A DNA stretch of 64,000 nt. Origin: Eurosta solidaginis. Taxonomy: Eukaryota; Arthropoda; Insecta; Diptera; Tephritidae. The notes beneath the pieces are model-generated. The model was given only the letters and a program-made list of their open reading frames with translations, was not told where the DNA came from and made no database searches. Shown in pieces: positions 1 through 12,107 of the stretch. Position numbers and translations under genes: made by a program. The stretch is taken from assembly GCF_040869045.1 (NCBI RefSeq), contig NC_090319.1, positions 231,501,832-231,565,831 on the forward strand, written 5' to 3'. Numbering within the stretch: position 1 is the first letter of the stretch; every line of letters starts with the position of its first letter.

Positions 1-374
1 AGTGCCATCGTGTTGCCATGCTTCAGTCGTGGCATTGGACCAACAAAGTCTGCACAGACTGTTGCCCAGGGCTCCTCTGAAATCTTCTTTAGCATCTTAC
101 CTTCTGGCTGTTGACTCGGATTGTATATTTGACATGCGTGACACTACTGTACGTGCTTTCTTATATCCCTGAACATTCCAGGCCTGTAATAACGTGTTGT
201 TGCTCTTGCTATCGACTTTCGTATACCCATATGCCCTGCGCTCAATGTGTCGTAAATCTCCTCTAGCACTCTGCGTCTCTAAGGGGTCGGCAGACATAGC
301 TTCCATGGCACTATATCTTCACCATCGACTTGACTTCCTTTGCGTCTGTACAACTTTCCATCCTCGAAAACATA
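1..374 (-). pseudogene. Ty3/gypsy integrase, N-terminal part, cut by window edge
   Basis: Integrase inserts retrotransposon cDNA into the genome. On the minus strand the last bases of the window (reading toward position 1) encode CADFVGPMPRLKHGNTMA, the start of a Ty3-type integrase core with its first catalytic Asp. Just before it, in another frame, is a degraded zinc-binding stretch (KKARTVVSRMSNIQSES, roughly 100-200). The frame changes between these parts, so the reading frame is broken. It follows the RNase H domain directly, as in gag-pol order PR-RT-RH-IN. The rest of the core lies outside the window. Confidence 0.7.
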
Positions 375-1706
375 CTATGGGTATTTCTCCGCGGCCTTTC
401 TTACATCTGACATCTCTGCGTTAAGCTTACACTCGGCTTTTCCGTCATCCCTCGTCAACGTACCCAACTGCTCGTCCATCGGTTGCCTTGATAGGGCATC
501 TGCCACGACGTTCAACTTTCCTTTTCTATACTGTACGTCAAATGAGAGACTCTCTATCGCATTCAACCATTTAAACGCTAGGTGATCTATTATTACTGTA
601 AGCGTATATCCTTCTACGTACGGCCACATCTTTCGTATTGCCCAAACTATTGCCAAACACTCCTTTTCTCTCGGTGAGTAGTTCATCTCTGCCTTGTTTA
701 ACCTGCGGCTTGCGTATGCTATTACTCGCTCTTCGTCGCCTAAACCTTGCGTAAGTACTGCACCAAGACCTAAATCACTTGCATCCGTCTGTAAACTAAA
801 CTTCCTCGAGAAATCTTGACAAGCGAGTACCGGTGAATGCGTCAGTGTCGCCCTAAGTGCTTCGAATGCTGATTGCTGCTCTTCAGACCACCTCCACTTA
901 CTACCTTTCTTAAGCATCGATGTTAACGGGTGTGCGACTTGTGATAAATCTGGCACGAATCTTCTATACCACGACACGATCCCTAGAAAACGTCGTAACT
1001 CTTGTATGTTTTTCGGTGGTTCCAGTTCTTTGATGTCTGCTATCTTGTCTGGGTCGGTATGGATGCCTTCCTCGCTAACGACATGACCTAGATATTTCAA
1101 ACTTTTCTTAAACAACTCACATTCTTCCGGGTTTATCCCCAGGTTCGCTTTATGCAGTATTCGAAATACTTCTGTTAAATGTGCAATGTGCTCTTTCAAT
1201 GTTTTGCTTGTAATGATAATATCGTCAAGATAAGCAAAAGCGTATGGTTAAAATTCTGGTCCTATGACACGATCAAGTGCTCTCTGGAAAGTTTCTGGGG
1301 CTGAGTGAAAGCCAAATGGCATTTCCCTCCATTGGTATAGTCCACGCCCAGGTACTGTGAATGCGGAGTATTGCTTGCTGCTTGCTTCCATAGGGATTTG
1401 CCAATAACAATTTTTCAAGTCGACGCTACTGATGAATCTCGCGCTTCTTAATTTGTCCAAGATTGGTAGTATACGTGGTAAAAGGTATGCGTCTGGTACT
1501 GATCTTGCGTTTAGTTGACGGTAGTCTACGCAGAGTCTCCATTTGCCATTCTTCTTCTTTGCCAAAACTATGGGTGCGCTGTGCGGGCTATTGGATGGTT
1601 CGATGCAACCTTTTTCGATCAGCTCGTCGATTTCCTTGTTGATACTTTCTTGCATTTTCGGATTCTTCGGATAATACCTTTGCTTAATAGGACGGTCGTC
1701 TCTCAT
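375..1706 (-). pseudogene. Ty3/gypsy reverse transcriptase and RNase H
   Basis: Copies element RNA into cDNA and degrades the RNA strand. One minus-strand frame runs from about 1706 to 375 and is interrupted by a single TAA at 1248-1250. Visible in order: the N-terminal RT block (KWRLCVDYRQLNARSVPDAY), motif A (SSVDLKNCYWQIPM), MPFGFHSAPETFQ, the YLDD active site at about 1220-1232, the connection (RRFLGIVSWYRRFVPDLSQV) and RNase H (LQTDASDLGLGAVLTQ). The stop falls seven codons before YLDD, so no active RT can be made by normal translation. The upstream protease-linker piece is in a different frame, which implies a single-base shift near 1706-1712. Confidence 0.9.
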
Positions 1707-1708
1707 AA

Positions 1709-2035
1709 CTATTTTGGGTGTGGCCAGTTGGATACTTTTGGCATCTTTGCAAACACCTGTAATTCTTGGCTGAGAAATTTACTCACCGAATCTTCTCTCT
1801 TGCTAGTTGCTATCGCCGCCTTTGGGTTGTGTTCCTTGAAATCTTCGCTATTCGTTTCGACCATAGTTGTATATGTCACTACCTCTTGCTTCCGTTCGTC
1901 TACTCTCAACGTTATTTCTTGACCACCACATCTCATCTCCAAGTTTACCTTCGCCAGATCGTCCGTGCCAATTACCACCTCATCGCCCAGTCCCGGTAGG
2001 ATAAGCATATCGTCCCTCTGTACTTTATCACCCAT
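1709..2035 (-). pseudogene. Ty3/gypsy protease C-terminal part and linker
   Basis: This 108-codon minus-strand frame lies between gag and RT. LILPGLGDEVVIGTDDL resembles the end of a retroviral-type aspartic protease, where a hydrophobic segment and a (L/I)G-T/M-D-L block follow the active site. The catalytic D-T/S-G triplet is not visible upstream, so the front half of the domain appears lost or shifted. The frame ends in PHPK and a stop exactly where the RT frame begins one base off. Assignment rests on position and the short motif. Confidence 0.5.
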
Positions 2036-2054
2036 TCTTAATTCTGCATCTACC

Positions 2055-2717
2055 GCTTCTTAGATTATTATCGTCTGCAAGCCGTTCTTGTGTCTACATA
2101 TCCTTGTTGTGGCTCTGACCTCTGCTGTTGTTGGAATTCTACTCGCTCCTACTGTCTTTGTTCTGCCTGGAGACACTGGTACTGACCTTCTTGACGCAGT
2201 GGTATGAATGGCCTTGTGGTTGGTCGCATTGGTTCCCTGTCAGGAGTAATATTTTCATAGTCTTGAGTTAAACTTACCAGCTCCTCAAGATTGCTGACTT
2301 CGCTTCGCTTTATATGTAGTTGGTACTTTCTGCGCGAGTTTCTGTAGACGCGGGTTAGTTTCTGCTGCTCGGTGTAGCCCTAGTGACGCATGGATAGTTT
2401 AGTACTAAGACATAATCTTTAAATAACACACCTTGTCGTTGTACGAGCATTCGAATCTCATCTTCCAATTGCTCTAAGTATCGGGAGCTTAGGAATAACT
2501 TCAGGAACTCCTTCTTGAAGGCGCCCCACTCCTGCAAATGCCGGTTTTTATTCCTATACCATACCAACGCTTTGTCCTTCAACAAATCCGGCAGCGCTTT
2601 CGGAATTGTGTTGCGGTTGATTTCATACCCATCTGCTAGCTCCTCCACTCTTTCGATGTATCCTAGGGGATCTTTGCCTCCGTCATACTTTAATCCCCAC
2701 TTCTTTACTCTGTCCAT
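2055..2717 (-). pseudogene. Ty3/gypsy gag
   Basis: Gag is the structural capsid protein of the element. From 2717 to about 2360 the minus strand encodes a classic retrotransposon gag domain: YIERVEELADGYEINRNTIP, then LKDKALVWYRNKNRHLQEW, then FKKEFLKLFLSSRYLEQLE. Downstream, to about 2055, another frame continues with RRKYQLHIKRSEVSNLEEL and a Gln-rich tail, so a frameshift splits the gene. No CCHC zinc knuckle was found between gag and protease, which suggests a deletion. The frame opens at ATG 2717, about 280 bases downstream of the primer-binding site. Confidence 0.75.
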
Positions 2718-2982
2718 GGTCGTTGCATATATGTCAGGCTGCTGAATATAATGTGTCGTTGCGTACGTACCAGGCTGCTAAATATACTGTATCGGTGGTT
2801 GTCCGAACTCCAGCTGTTTGATGCACCATTTGCCTGTCTATGATTTGCCATTGTTCTGCTGTATATCCTCGTAGTATTAACCCAGAAATGTGAAATCCGT
2901 GTTCACCTCTTCCTCGCTGAAGGTCTGAAAGTATGTCTTAAAATTTTTATTTAAATCTGTTCGGCAGCCATAAATGTGATTC

Positions 2983-3000
2983 GTGCGTGCTCGGGCGCCA
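2983..3000 (-). promoter_or_regulatory. Retrotransposon primer-binding site
   Basis: Read on the minus strand the sequence is TGGCGCCCGAGCACGCAC, three bases inside the LTR end that reads ...GTCACA. The TGGCGCC start matches the 3' end of the tRNAs used as primers by several Ty3/gypsy elements. Its position between LTR and gag fits. The exact tRNA was not determined. Confidence 0.6.
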
Positions 3001-3003
3001 AAA

Positions 3004-3440
3004 TGTGACGGACTTTTCCTTTGGTTTTGCCGGGGTTGGCCTCAGTCTGTCCAGGGTTCCTGAAAGTAAAAATCCCTACCGGTCCTTCTAAATGAATAAC
3101 CCTTTTTATTTCATGTAAAAAACGTTATAAATATTTATTTAATAAAAAATCTATTTATACTCCTAACTTATTCCCTTGTTTTGTAAGAGGTGACTGAGGT
3201 AATAAAACCCTCGGCCTACCTCTGCGGTCGAATGGAGTAAAAAGCCCCCCTACGGATATACTTTAGTAGAAATGAAGTCAAAACTGTCAGGTGTACTCTT
3301 GGTCGGTAGTCATAAAACCTACCGACTCGTATGCCTGTCTCCTAATATCTGTATTTTTAATGCGAATTCGTCGCCCTTATATACTAATTTTTGCGCGCAA
3401 GCAAACGGTTATTTTATAATGACAATTCCTAAGTAATAAT
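3004..3440 (-). repeat. 5' LTR of the minus-strand Ty3 element (outer edge uncertain)
   Basis: The inner LTR edge is TGTGACGG at 3004 on the plus strand, next to the primer-binding site. On the minus strand a TATA box (AGTATATAAGGGCG, about 3371-3386) lies in it, consistent with a U3 promoter. The block with several AATAA/TTTATT runs at 3096-3160 would be R/U5. The outer boundary could not be fixed because the partner LTR is outside the window; it may reach about 3600. Confidence 0.5.
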
Positions 3441-4194
3441 ATTAACAATATAAAACAACAGTTATTCCGGTGAATGTTTCTTTCCATAAATATCCACGCA
3501 CCATAAGGCTCTTTATTTAATACAATGCCTCTGCATTTGCCCGCATACCGTGCTTTCCAGCATTCGCTTTAACTATTGTGTTTTTGTACATTTGTTTGTT
3601 GTCACCTGATTCTAACGTTGTGTTTTGCTTTGCCCAATGCTTTTGCCTTATGTTGTATGGCATGCGTAGGTGTGTTGTATACTAGTGCGTAAGTATGTAT
3701 AGAAAAATTCTAATTAGTAGCGGCGCTTATTTTTGACGACTTGCTGCTGATCTCCGTTCACTTAAGTTATTATGTATGTTGTATTTGTAGCTGGGTGTAT
3801 TGGATTTTGACTGTGCAAAGAATTGATTTACCGGTGCATTTTTATGTTTTGTGCATATCTACCTCCCTTCCAAATATTCAATGCATGTTAGGGTGATCCT
3901 ATATTTAAAATTTATGTTTGCGAAAATGTAAATATTTTGCTTGCGTGCAAAGGTGCGCAAGTCTAATTTGTCCTTCAATTTAGTAATTTTCAATTCAATG
4001 TACAACAGAATATATGTATTTAGGGTATAATTCATAAAGGTATACATATGTATATTTCTGGTGCTTCATATAACATGTACAAGTGATAAATTGAAATATT
4101 ATTATAAATTCCAAGTTATTACAAAATGTATGTTCTTTAAAAAGATGTATAGATATGTGTGTGTTGTGAGGGTACAAAGTCCTCGGCTTTGGGG
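3441..4194. other. AT-rich sequence without recognised gene
   Basis: Only short open frames with no family resemblance are present. The outer end of the neighbouring LTR may extend into the first 150 bases. Confidence 0.5.
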
Positions 4195-4883
4195 TCCTCA
4201 CATTGCTTAGAAAGGAGCTGATTGCCCAGTAGGGGGCTAACGAGAGGTGCTCAGAAGGGAGATGACGCTAACCGCTCAGAAAGAGTTGATATATTATATG
4301 TTCATAAAATGGAGTAACAGTAAATTATAGTTAGTTATTAGAAATATGTATACATATGTATATACTAATTTAACTCAAATAAAATACACCTCTTTATTTT
4401 GATAAGCGGATGGAAATGCCTTGATAGCCTCATGGGAATATTAAATTTGATCTCGCTAAGTAAAAACGGGATTTTCACCGTTCCTCTCAATAATTTCACC
4501 ATAAACAACACACCAAACATTTCCCTGCGACTCTCGGGAGAAGGTAGGTTTATAAGCTTTAACAGACTGTTGTGAGAGGGAAGATTTCTTGTTGGATCCC
4601 ACGCCAAATGACTCAAAGCAAAAAGTATGAATTGTTTTTGAACCGGTTCAACCTTGTCACGATACATTTGATACCGCGGGTTCCAAACGATTGATTCATA
4701 CTCCAATATACGTCTCACTAAAGCAGTAAAGAGAGATTTTGTAACGTTGAGGTCATTAAATTCCTTAGACCATCGTTTAACAAAAGCAAGAACCCCTTTC
4801 GATCGGGTCACGCAAGTTTCAATATGAAATTTAAAGTCAAGTTTTGGGTCCAATTTAACACCCAGGTCAATATCTTTATCTAT
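4195..4883 (-). pseudogene. 5'-truncated non-LTR retrotransposon, RT C-terminus and 3' UTR
   Basis: The minus strand from about 4883 to 4365 encodes the region downstream of the RT active site: FHIETCVTRSKGVLAFVKRW, then LVRRILEYESIVWNPRYQ, then FILFALSHLAWDPTRNLP. The following 3' UTR is shared with the plus-strand element ending near 30655 (both contain the run reading CCCCCTACTGGG followed by the CAGCTCCTTTCT / TAGCTCCTTTCT pair). Similarity stops at about 4195. The open frame itself is uninterrupted. Severe 5' truncation is the usual outcome of incomplete target-primed reverse transcription, so this is a dead-on-arrival copy of the family at 27-30.7 kb. Confidence 0.85.
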
Positions 4884-5771
4884 ATTTTTTTTTTTTTAAT
4901 TATGTCCCCTTTCTTTCGTTATTTATTATTTTTCCCTTTTCGATAAATCTCTCTCCTATTTCATATGTATTTTTCACCAAATATATGTTTAATATGCTTT
5001 CACTTTTATTTTCACGAACATCAATTTATTTTTAATTTATAGATACGTTCCCTTATATTCAACCCTATTTATTCCTTTACTAAATATCTTTTAATACACT
5101 TCTTCGAAGACATTAACTCCTTTTAACTTTTTCGTTATTCTCGTATAAATATTTTTTTCTATTCGCATTTATATTTGAAACAGTTCTCATTCTAATCTAA
5201 TAATCGTTTGAAACATCAATTCATTTCAACTTTTTCGTTTGCCAAATCTTTGCCGAATCACTTTTCCCTATTCTTATTTATATTTAAAAATTATGAGGTG
5301 GGTTTCGTTAAAGGCTGAGGTATGCTCATTCAATCTAGAGTCGGCTGGAGGTCCCATTTCCCCCTCCTAAATAAATATACAGTAAATTAGTGTATTGATT
5401 TCGAACACACAAACACGCGGCTCTCAGTCTAGAATATCCCCACCTTGAATCCATTAGAGGGAGAGAGTGATGTTTTTTAGGTAGTGTCGTTGAGAATATT
5501 ACGATCCAATTATGGCGGTTCTCCGTAGAGAGAGATAGAGTACTAGCTAACGGTGGCTCTTAGAAGATGGTGATGACGGCGGTGAATGACGGTGGCGCTC
5601 GCCAAAGGGTGATGACGACGGTAGTGATGATCACCCCCGAAGGGAGAGTATTAAGGCGATGGTGGTTGTACCTAAGGCGCAGTGTGTCGATTAGTAAGAG
5701 TCTACTGGCAAATTTGAGCTGACTACATTATATTGGCTCGGGTATTCGGTCAGGGTGGTAGGGGAATTGTT
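4884..5771. other. AT-rich spacer without recognised gene
   Basis: Starts with a T-run and AT-rich DNA. A GA/TGATGACGG-rich stretch at about 5560-5660 is low complexity. No coding pattern or known repeat was recognised. Confidence 0.5.
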
Positions 5772-5777
5772 CTCCCC

Positions 5778-6092
5778 AGTAGTAGGGAAATGGCGGTTCT
5801 GGACCAATTTTGTATGAAAAAAATGGTGCAAGGAAAAGTATATACACACCGATGCACATATATATAGCGCAAACAATTTCGTTGCCTACTTTTAGGCGCA
5901 TACGTTCGTAAGCTTGGAGCCTTTTGCATTTTATAAAAAAACTCGGAACATGACTCACACTATCAACTCATAATCCGTTCTTCCGGTTTGTGTTCTGGCT
6001 GATCTTCCGGTTGATGTATAAGAAAAAGCTAGAGCTTTTTACCTTTAGCAGAGCTTAGCCGTAAACATGACGGCATATAAATTATATATATG

Positions 6093-6125
<33 letters not shown>

Positions 6126-9100
6126 CAACAATCTGCATAATACATACCGACACAGACACACCCATCCATATACATACATTTAGATAAGGGCTACTTGTCT
6201 CAATGCATATAAATTGGACATCTTTTCGGTAAAAAAATATAGTAAATTGTTTAAAGCCACTCAGCACTCATCTATATTTCACGAATAAAAGTTTATAAGG
6301 ATTTTCAGCCGTGTTTAACCAGGATCACTTCTAGTAAACAGTAATAAACTTTAATACATATACATCGTTACTTCTTTAACAACGTTGCTTATTGTAGGCA
6401 TATTCCACATTTTTTGCGAGCAATGTAAAATTCAAGTGAAACAAAATGTATGGTCAGCACGCTTGAGAACAAATATGCATAATGTAAATAGTAATGTTAA
6501 ATGTATAACCGCTATGTTTAATAATCGTATTGAGACATATGCATGTTTTGGAAAACGATCAAACCAATGATTTAATTGTTGAAAATTTTTTTGAAAAACA
6601 TTTTAACGAATTATCTGCACTTTTACAGAAATCTATAGAAAAGCATGAAAGCATCAAATTTAACTTTGAGTTATTTTGTAAATATATTCAAATAAAGGAA
6701 AATATTGAAAAATTCGCTATAATGTCACACCAAACATTAATGACTGAAGCATTTATGGAGAACAATAATGCTGGTGAAATAATTAAGGGAAAGTTTAGTA
6801 AATTGATTGAAAAAATGAAAACATTTCTAGAGCGAGATAGTGGTTGGAGTCTAAGTGAAATTATCCATCTAGAAGTAAAAATGAATAAATCCCAATCACT
6901 ACCAAAAGTAATAGCAGATAAAAAAGCTTGTATTAATATTGTTAACAATGATATATATTAATTTAAGTGGGCCAAAATTTCATCTCTTTACCAACCCTCA
7001 ACACATGGACAAAGGTGTTCTTCATATCACATTAGAAATATCCAAGATGCCATTATAATTAGTTAATAATAATGTAGTCAATTTTGAAAATTTAAGTTTC
7101 CGATTACAAATAAAAGATATTGAAATATAAGATCGCGATTTGAATCGAAATATTTTAATCATATAATCCAGATATTAGTGTAAATGTGTTTGGTGTAGAA
7201 GACAATTTGGTAGTAGGACCCTATTATTAACAAAAGAAGAAAAATCACATCACATTAATCTTATTTCTTTATACAGTGATCATTTCAATGAAAGCCATTA
7301 TGTTTGGATAAAAAATTTAAGTAGATTAATGAGGGATCAAGTTACAAGCCATGAGCATAAATTTTATTTTTGCAATGCATGTCTAAAACATTTTGATAAG
7401 GAAGAAAAATTACTAACCCATAAAAAGCATTGTAGAAAAATTGTAACACGCATGCCTACACCTCAGAAAAGAATGCTAAAATTTGAAAATTTCAAAAAAC
7501 AATTAGATGTACCATTTACTATATATGCAGATTTCGAATGTATTATAAAACCAATAGATATTCAAAATTCTAGTGGGACTCAATCTGTACAACAACATAT
7601 TCCTTATGCCTATTGTTATTTTATTAAGTGCTCATATAATAACCAACTGAATCGTTTAAAAATATATAGCGGTGTTGATGCTCCAAAACATTTTTGTAAA
7701 AGTATTCGCGATGATGTTTTAGATATTTACCACCTATATTTGAGTAAAATAGTTAGAATGAATCCATTAACTGCCAACCAACTTAGGTGTCAAAACGAGG
7801 ATATATTTTGCCACATTTGTGGAATGGAACTTTTATTAAATGATATGGTAGCAGACCATTGCCATTTAACTGGTGAATATAGAGGTCCAGCACATAATAA
7901 ATGTAATTTAGAATATCAGATATAAAATTTTATTCCAATATTTTTCCATAATTTATCTAAATATGATTGTCATTTATTTATTAAAGAGTTGTCATCTGTA
8001 GAGGGGGATATAAATATTATTCCCTTAAACAAAGAGTTATATATTTCAATATCAAAGAGAGTATATATACATATATGTTAATAATAAAGTACCATTGATA
8101 TTAGGTTTTTAGATTCATTTCGATTCATGCCTTCTAGCTTAGACAGTTTAGCTAAGAATTTAAGTAATAATGATTTAGAAATAACAAAGGCTTATTTCCC
8201 CAACGATCATCATTTTGATTTAATGAAACGTAAATATATTTTTCCATATGACTACTTAGATTCAGAAGAACGTCTCAATGAAACACAATTACCTGATCGT
8301 TCACATTTCTTTAATAAATTATCAAATGAATCGTGTAGTATCGATAATTATCAGCATGCACAAAATGTTTGGACAACATTTAATTGTTCCAGTTTATTAG
8401 ATTATTTATTATTATATCTAAAAGTAGATTGCTACTCCTCAGTGACATTTTTGAAAATTTTAGAAGATTATGTAAAGGAATTTATCGACTAGACCCTTGT
8501 CAATATTATACATCTCCAGGATTATCTTGGGACGCAATGCTCAAAATAACTAGAATAGAATTAGAATTGTTTACTGATGAAAACTGCATAGTTTTATAAT
8601 GTCGGGTATTAGGGGCGGGATTGTTCAATGTTGCAAACAGCGTTCAGTTGGTAACAATAAATATTTAAGTGATTACGATGAGACTAAGGCATCAAATTAT
8701 ATAATTTATTTAGATGTTAATAATTTATATGGTTATGCTATGTCACAATATCTCCCTCATAATAATTTTGAATGGATTAAAAACGTAGAGGAGTTTGACG
8801 TTTTTAGCACACCAGAAGATCCTTTAGTCGGATATATATTAGAAGTAGATTTAGATTATCCCATAACCACTCACAATATTCATAATGATTTACCTTTTTT
8901 TTGAAAATAAAAAAGTTGGCTCAATGAAAAACTCAAAGTTGATTGGCGATTTGAGAAACAAAATAAAATATATTATTCATTATAGAAATTTACAACAATG
9001 TATTAAACATGGACTTGTTTTAAAGAAAATTCATAGAATTCTACAATTTAATCAATGAGATGGGCTTAAAAAATATATTGATATAAATAATTATCATAGA

Positions 9101-9446
9101 ACATTAGCAGCAAATAAGTTTGAGGAAAATTTCTTTAAATTATTGAACAATGCTGTGTATGGGACAACTATGAAAAATGCAGATAAAAGAGTAGATGTTA
9201 AATTGGTACAAGATTGGGAAAATACTAGTATTGGGGGAAGAGGTAGGAAAAAATTAGGTGCTAGGGCATTAATAGCAAAACCAAATTTCCATAGTCTAAG
9301 CAAATTTTCTAATAATTTAATAGCGATTATTTGAAACAAGTGTCAACTCTGTACAATAAACCGATACATATTGGTTTTACCGTATTAGAACTTTCTAAAT
9401 TTAAAATGTGTAGTTTTCATTATGATTATATCAAAGAGAAATATAA
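5778..9446 (+). repeat. Left arm of the PolB palindrome
   Basis: Matches the complement of 13438-16814 over nearly its full length, by eye at about 90-95% identity. Differences are large indels: a 63-base insert near 5938-6003, loss of about 190 bases at 6407 (which removes the first zinc finger), and retention of the 7960-8310 segment that the right arm lacks. It includes a (TA)n run at 6078-6125. The match ends exactly where the DINE-1-like element begins. Confidence 0.85.
6395..9446 (+). pseudogene. Family-B (protein-primed type) DNA polymerase, left-arm copy
   Basis: Homologue of the viral/organellar type DNA polymerase B of self-synthesising elements. Seen in order, in shifting frames: a Cys finger (FCEQCKIQV, 6411); a helical N-terminal domain (6530-6960); a zinc motif FCNACLKHFDKEEKLLTH (7370); exonuclease motif I (YADFECI, 7527); an endonuclease VII/HNH-like insert with CHIC...DHCHLTGEYRG...HNKCN (7810-7910); exonuclease II (HNLSKYD, 7950); exonuclease III (YLKVDC, 8415); polymerase motif A (YLDVNNLYGYAMS, 8708); and motif B (LLNNAVYGTTM, 9142). 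Frameshifts and stops occur near 6555, 6960, 7923, 8490, 8600, 8900, 9057 and 9333. The gene is cut at 9446 before motif C. It is certainly dead. Known relatives occur in Polintons and related viruses. Confidence 0.85.
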
Positions 9447-12107
9447 CAAGTAAGGAAGGCTAAGTTCGGCTGTAACCGAACATTACATTCTCAGTTGAGA
9501 GCTATGGTGACAACATAAGGGAAAACAACCATGTAGGAAAATGAACCTAGGGTAACCCTGGAATGTGTTTGTATGACATGTGTATCAAATGAAAGGTATT
9601 AAAGAGTATTTTATGAGGAAGTGGGCCATAGTGCTATAGGTGGACGTCATTTAGGGATATCGCCATAAAGATGGACCAGGTGTGACTCTAGAATGCGTTT
9701 GTACAATATGGGCATCAAATTAAAGGTATTAATGAGTAGTTGTATAGGTGGTCGCCTTTTCGAGATATCGCCATAAAGGTGGAGCAGGGGTGACCCTAGA
9801 ATGCGTTTGTACAATATGGGTATCAAACGAAAGGTGTTAATGAGTATTTTAAAAGGGAGTGGGCCTTAGTTCTATGGGTGGACGCCTTTTCGAGATATCG
9901 CCATAAAGGTGGACCAGGGGTGACTCTAGACTTTGTTTGTGCGATATGGGTATCAAATGAAAGGTGTTAATGTGTCTTTTTAAAAGGGAGTGGGCCTTAG
10001 TTCTATAGATGTTCGCCTTTTCGAGATATGGCTATAAAGGTGGACCAGGGGTGACTCTAGAATATGTTTGAACGATATGGGTATCAAATGAAAGGTGTTA
10101 ATGAGTATTTTAAAAGGGCGTGGGACTTAGTTCTATAGGTAGACGCCTTTTCGAGATATCGCCATAAAGGTGGACCAGGGTTGACTCTAGAATGTGCTTG
10201 TGCGGTATGGGTATCAAATTAAAGGTATTAATGAGGGTTTAAAAGGGAGTGGTGGTAGTTGTATATGTGAAGGTCCTTAGTTCTATAGGTGGACGCCTTT
10301 TCGAGATATCGCCATAAAGATGGACCAGGGGTGACTCTAGAATGCGTTTGTACAATATGGGTATCAAGCGAAAGGTGTTAATGAGTACTTTAAAAGGGCG
10401 TGGGGCTTAGTTCTATAGGTGGACGCCTTTTCCAGATATCGCCATAAAGGTGGACCAGGGGTGACTCTAGAATGCGTTTGTACAATATGGGCATCAAATT
10501 AAAGGTATTAATGAGGGTTCCAAAAGGGAGTGGTGGTAGTTGTATAGGTGGTCGCCTTTTCGAGATATCGCCATAAAGGTGGAGCAGGGGTGACCCTAGA
10601 ACGCGTTTATACAATATGGGTATCAAACGAAAGGTATTAATGAGTATTTTAAAAGGAAGTGGGACTTAGTTCTATAGGTAGACGCCTTTTCGAGATATCG
10701 CCATTAAGGTGGACCAGGGGTGACTCTAGAATGTGCTTGTGTGGTATGGGTATCAAACTAAAGGTATTAATGAGGGTTTAAAAGGGAGTGGTGGTAGTTG
10801 TATATGTGAAGGGCCTTAGTTCTATAGGTGGACGCCTTTTCGAGATATCGCCATAAAGGTGGACCAGGGGTGACTCTAGACTTTGTTTGTACGATATGGG
10901 TATCAAATGAAAGGTGTTAATGAGTCTTTTTAAAAGGGAGTGGGCCTTAGTTCTATAGGTGTTCGCCTTTTTGAGACATGGCCATAAAGGTGGACCAGGG
11001 GTGACTCTAGAATATGTTTGTACGATATGGGTATCAAATGAAAGGTGTTAATGAGTATTTTAAAAGGGCGTGGGGATTAGTTCTATAGGTGGACGCCTTT
11101 CCAAGATATCGCCATAAAGGTGGACCAGGGGTGACTCCACAATGTGCTTGTGCGGTATGGGTATCAAATTAAAGGTATTAATGAGGGTTTTACAAGGGAG
11201 TGGTGGTAGTTGTATATGTGAAGGGTCTTAGTTCTATAGGTGGACGCCTTTTCGAGATATCGCCATAAAGATGGACCAGGGGTGACTCTAGAATGCGTTT
11301 GTACAATGTGGGTATCAAGCGAAAGGTGTTAGGTATCAAATTAAAGTTATTAATGAGGTTTTTAAAAGGGAGTGGTGGTAGTAGTATATGTGAAGGTGTT
11401 TTCCAAATATCGATCAAAATGTGGACCAGGGTGACCCAGAACATCATCTGTCGAATACCGCTAATTTATTTATTAAATATGTAATACCACGAACAGTATT
11501 CCTGCCAAGATTTCAAGTTTTTTTTATTTCGCCCTGCAGAACTTTTTCATTTTCTTCTACTTAATATGGTAGGTGTCACACCCATTTTACAAAGTTTTTT
11601 TCTAAATTTATATTTTACGTCAATAAACCAATCCAATTACCATGTTTCATCTCTTTTTTCGTATTTGTTATAGAATTATGGCATTTTTTTAATTTTTCGT
11701 AATTTTCGATATCGAAAAAGTGGGCGTGGTCATACTCGGATTTCGGCCATTGTTTATACCAATACAAAGTGAGTTCAGATAAGTACGTGAACTGAGTTTA
11801 GTAAAGATACATCTAGATTTTTGCTCAAGTTATCATGTTAATGGCCGAGCGGAAGGACAGACGGTCGACTGTGAATAAAAACTCGGCGTGGCTTCAACCG
11901 ATTTCGCTCTTTTTCACAGAAATAAGTTATCGTCCTAGAATCTAAGCCCTTACCAAATTTCACAAGGATTGGTAAATTTTTGTTCGATTTATGGCATTAA
12001 AATTATCCTAGACAAATTAAATGAAAAAGGGCGGAGCCACGCCCTAGAGTTAAATCTTGACATAATTTACTTATATACTGTAAAGATATTAAATTTTTTG
12101 TTAAAAA
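9447..12107 (-). mobile_element. DINE-1/Helentron-like non-autonomous element, copy 1 (truncated)
   Basis: Starts CAAGTAAGGAAGGCTAAG, followed by the hairpin GTTCGGCTGTAACCGAAC and a subterminal CTCAGTTGAG. It then runs into a 130-bp satellite and the unique half containing TTTTCGATATCGAAAAAGTG. It matches copies at 33070 and 37000 but stops near 12107, lacking the other end, with an internal deletion at about 12040. Orientation is taken as minus because the hairpin would then lie near the 3' end, as in Helentrons. It sits in the left-arm PolB gene at a run of A. Family assignment is inference from structure. Confidence 0.65.
9500..11440. repeat. 130-bp internal satellite of DINE-like copy 1
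   Basis: About fourteen imperfect units, each with AAGGTGGACCAGGGGTGACT, TTTGTACGATATGGGTATCAA and GGACGCCTTTTCGAGATATC. Unit types alternate (AATGAAAGGTGTTAATGAGT versus AATTAAAGGTATTAATGAGG, the latter with a TGTATATGTGAAGG insert), which suggests higher-order copying of two- and three-unit blocks. This is the longest of the three arrays in the window. Confidence 0.9.

Noticed and set aside
1515..1922. 135-codon plus-strand frame
   Set aside because: Antisense shadow of the Ty3 RT and protease region.
6070..6130. TA-rich run as a replication origin or terminus
   Set aside because: A simple (TA)n microsatellite present in both palindrome arms; no supporting features.
9447..11440. CRISPR-like or coding interpretation of the regular repeats
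   Set aside because: Units are 130 bp, contiguous and without unique spacers; the small ORFs (for example 10390-10626 and 11190-11447) are repeat translations. It is a minisatellite.
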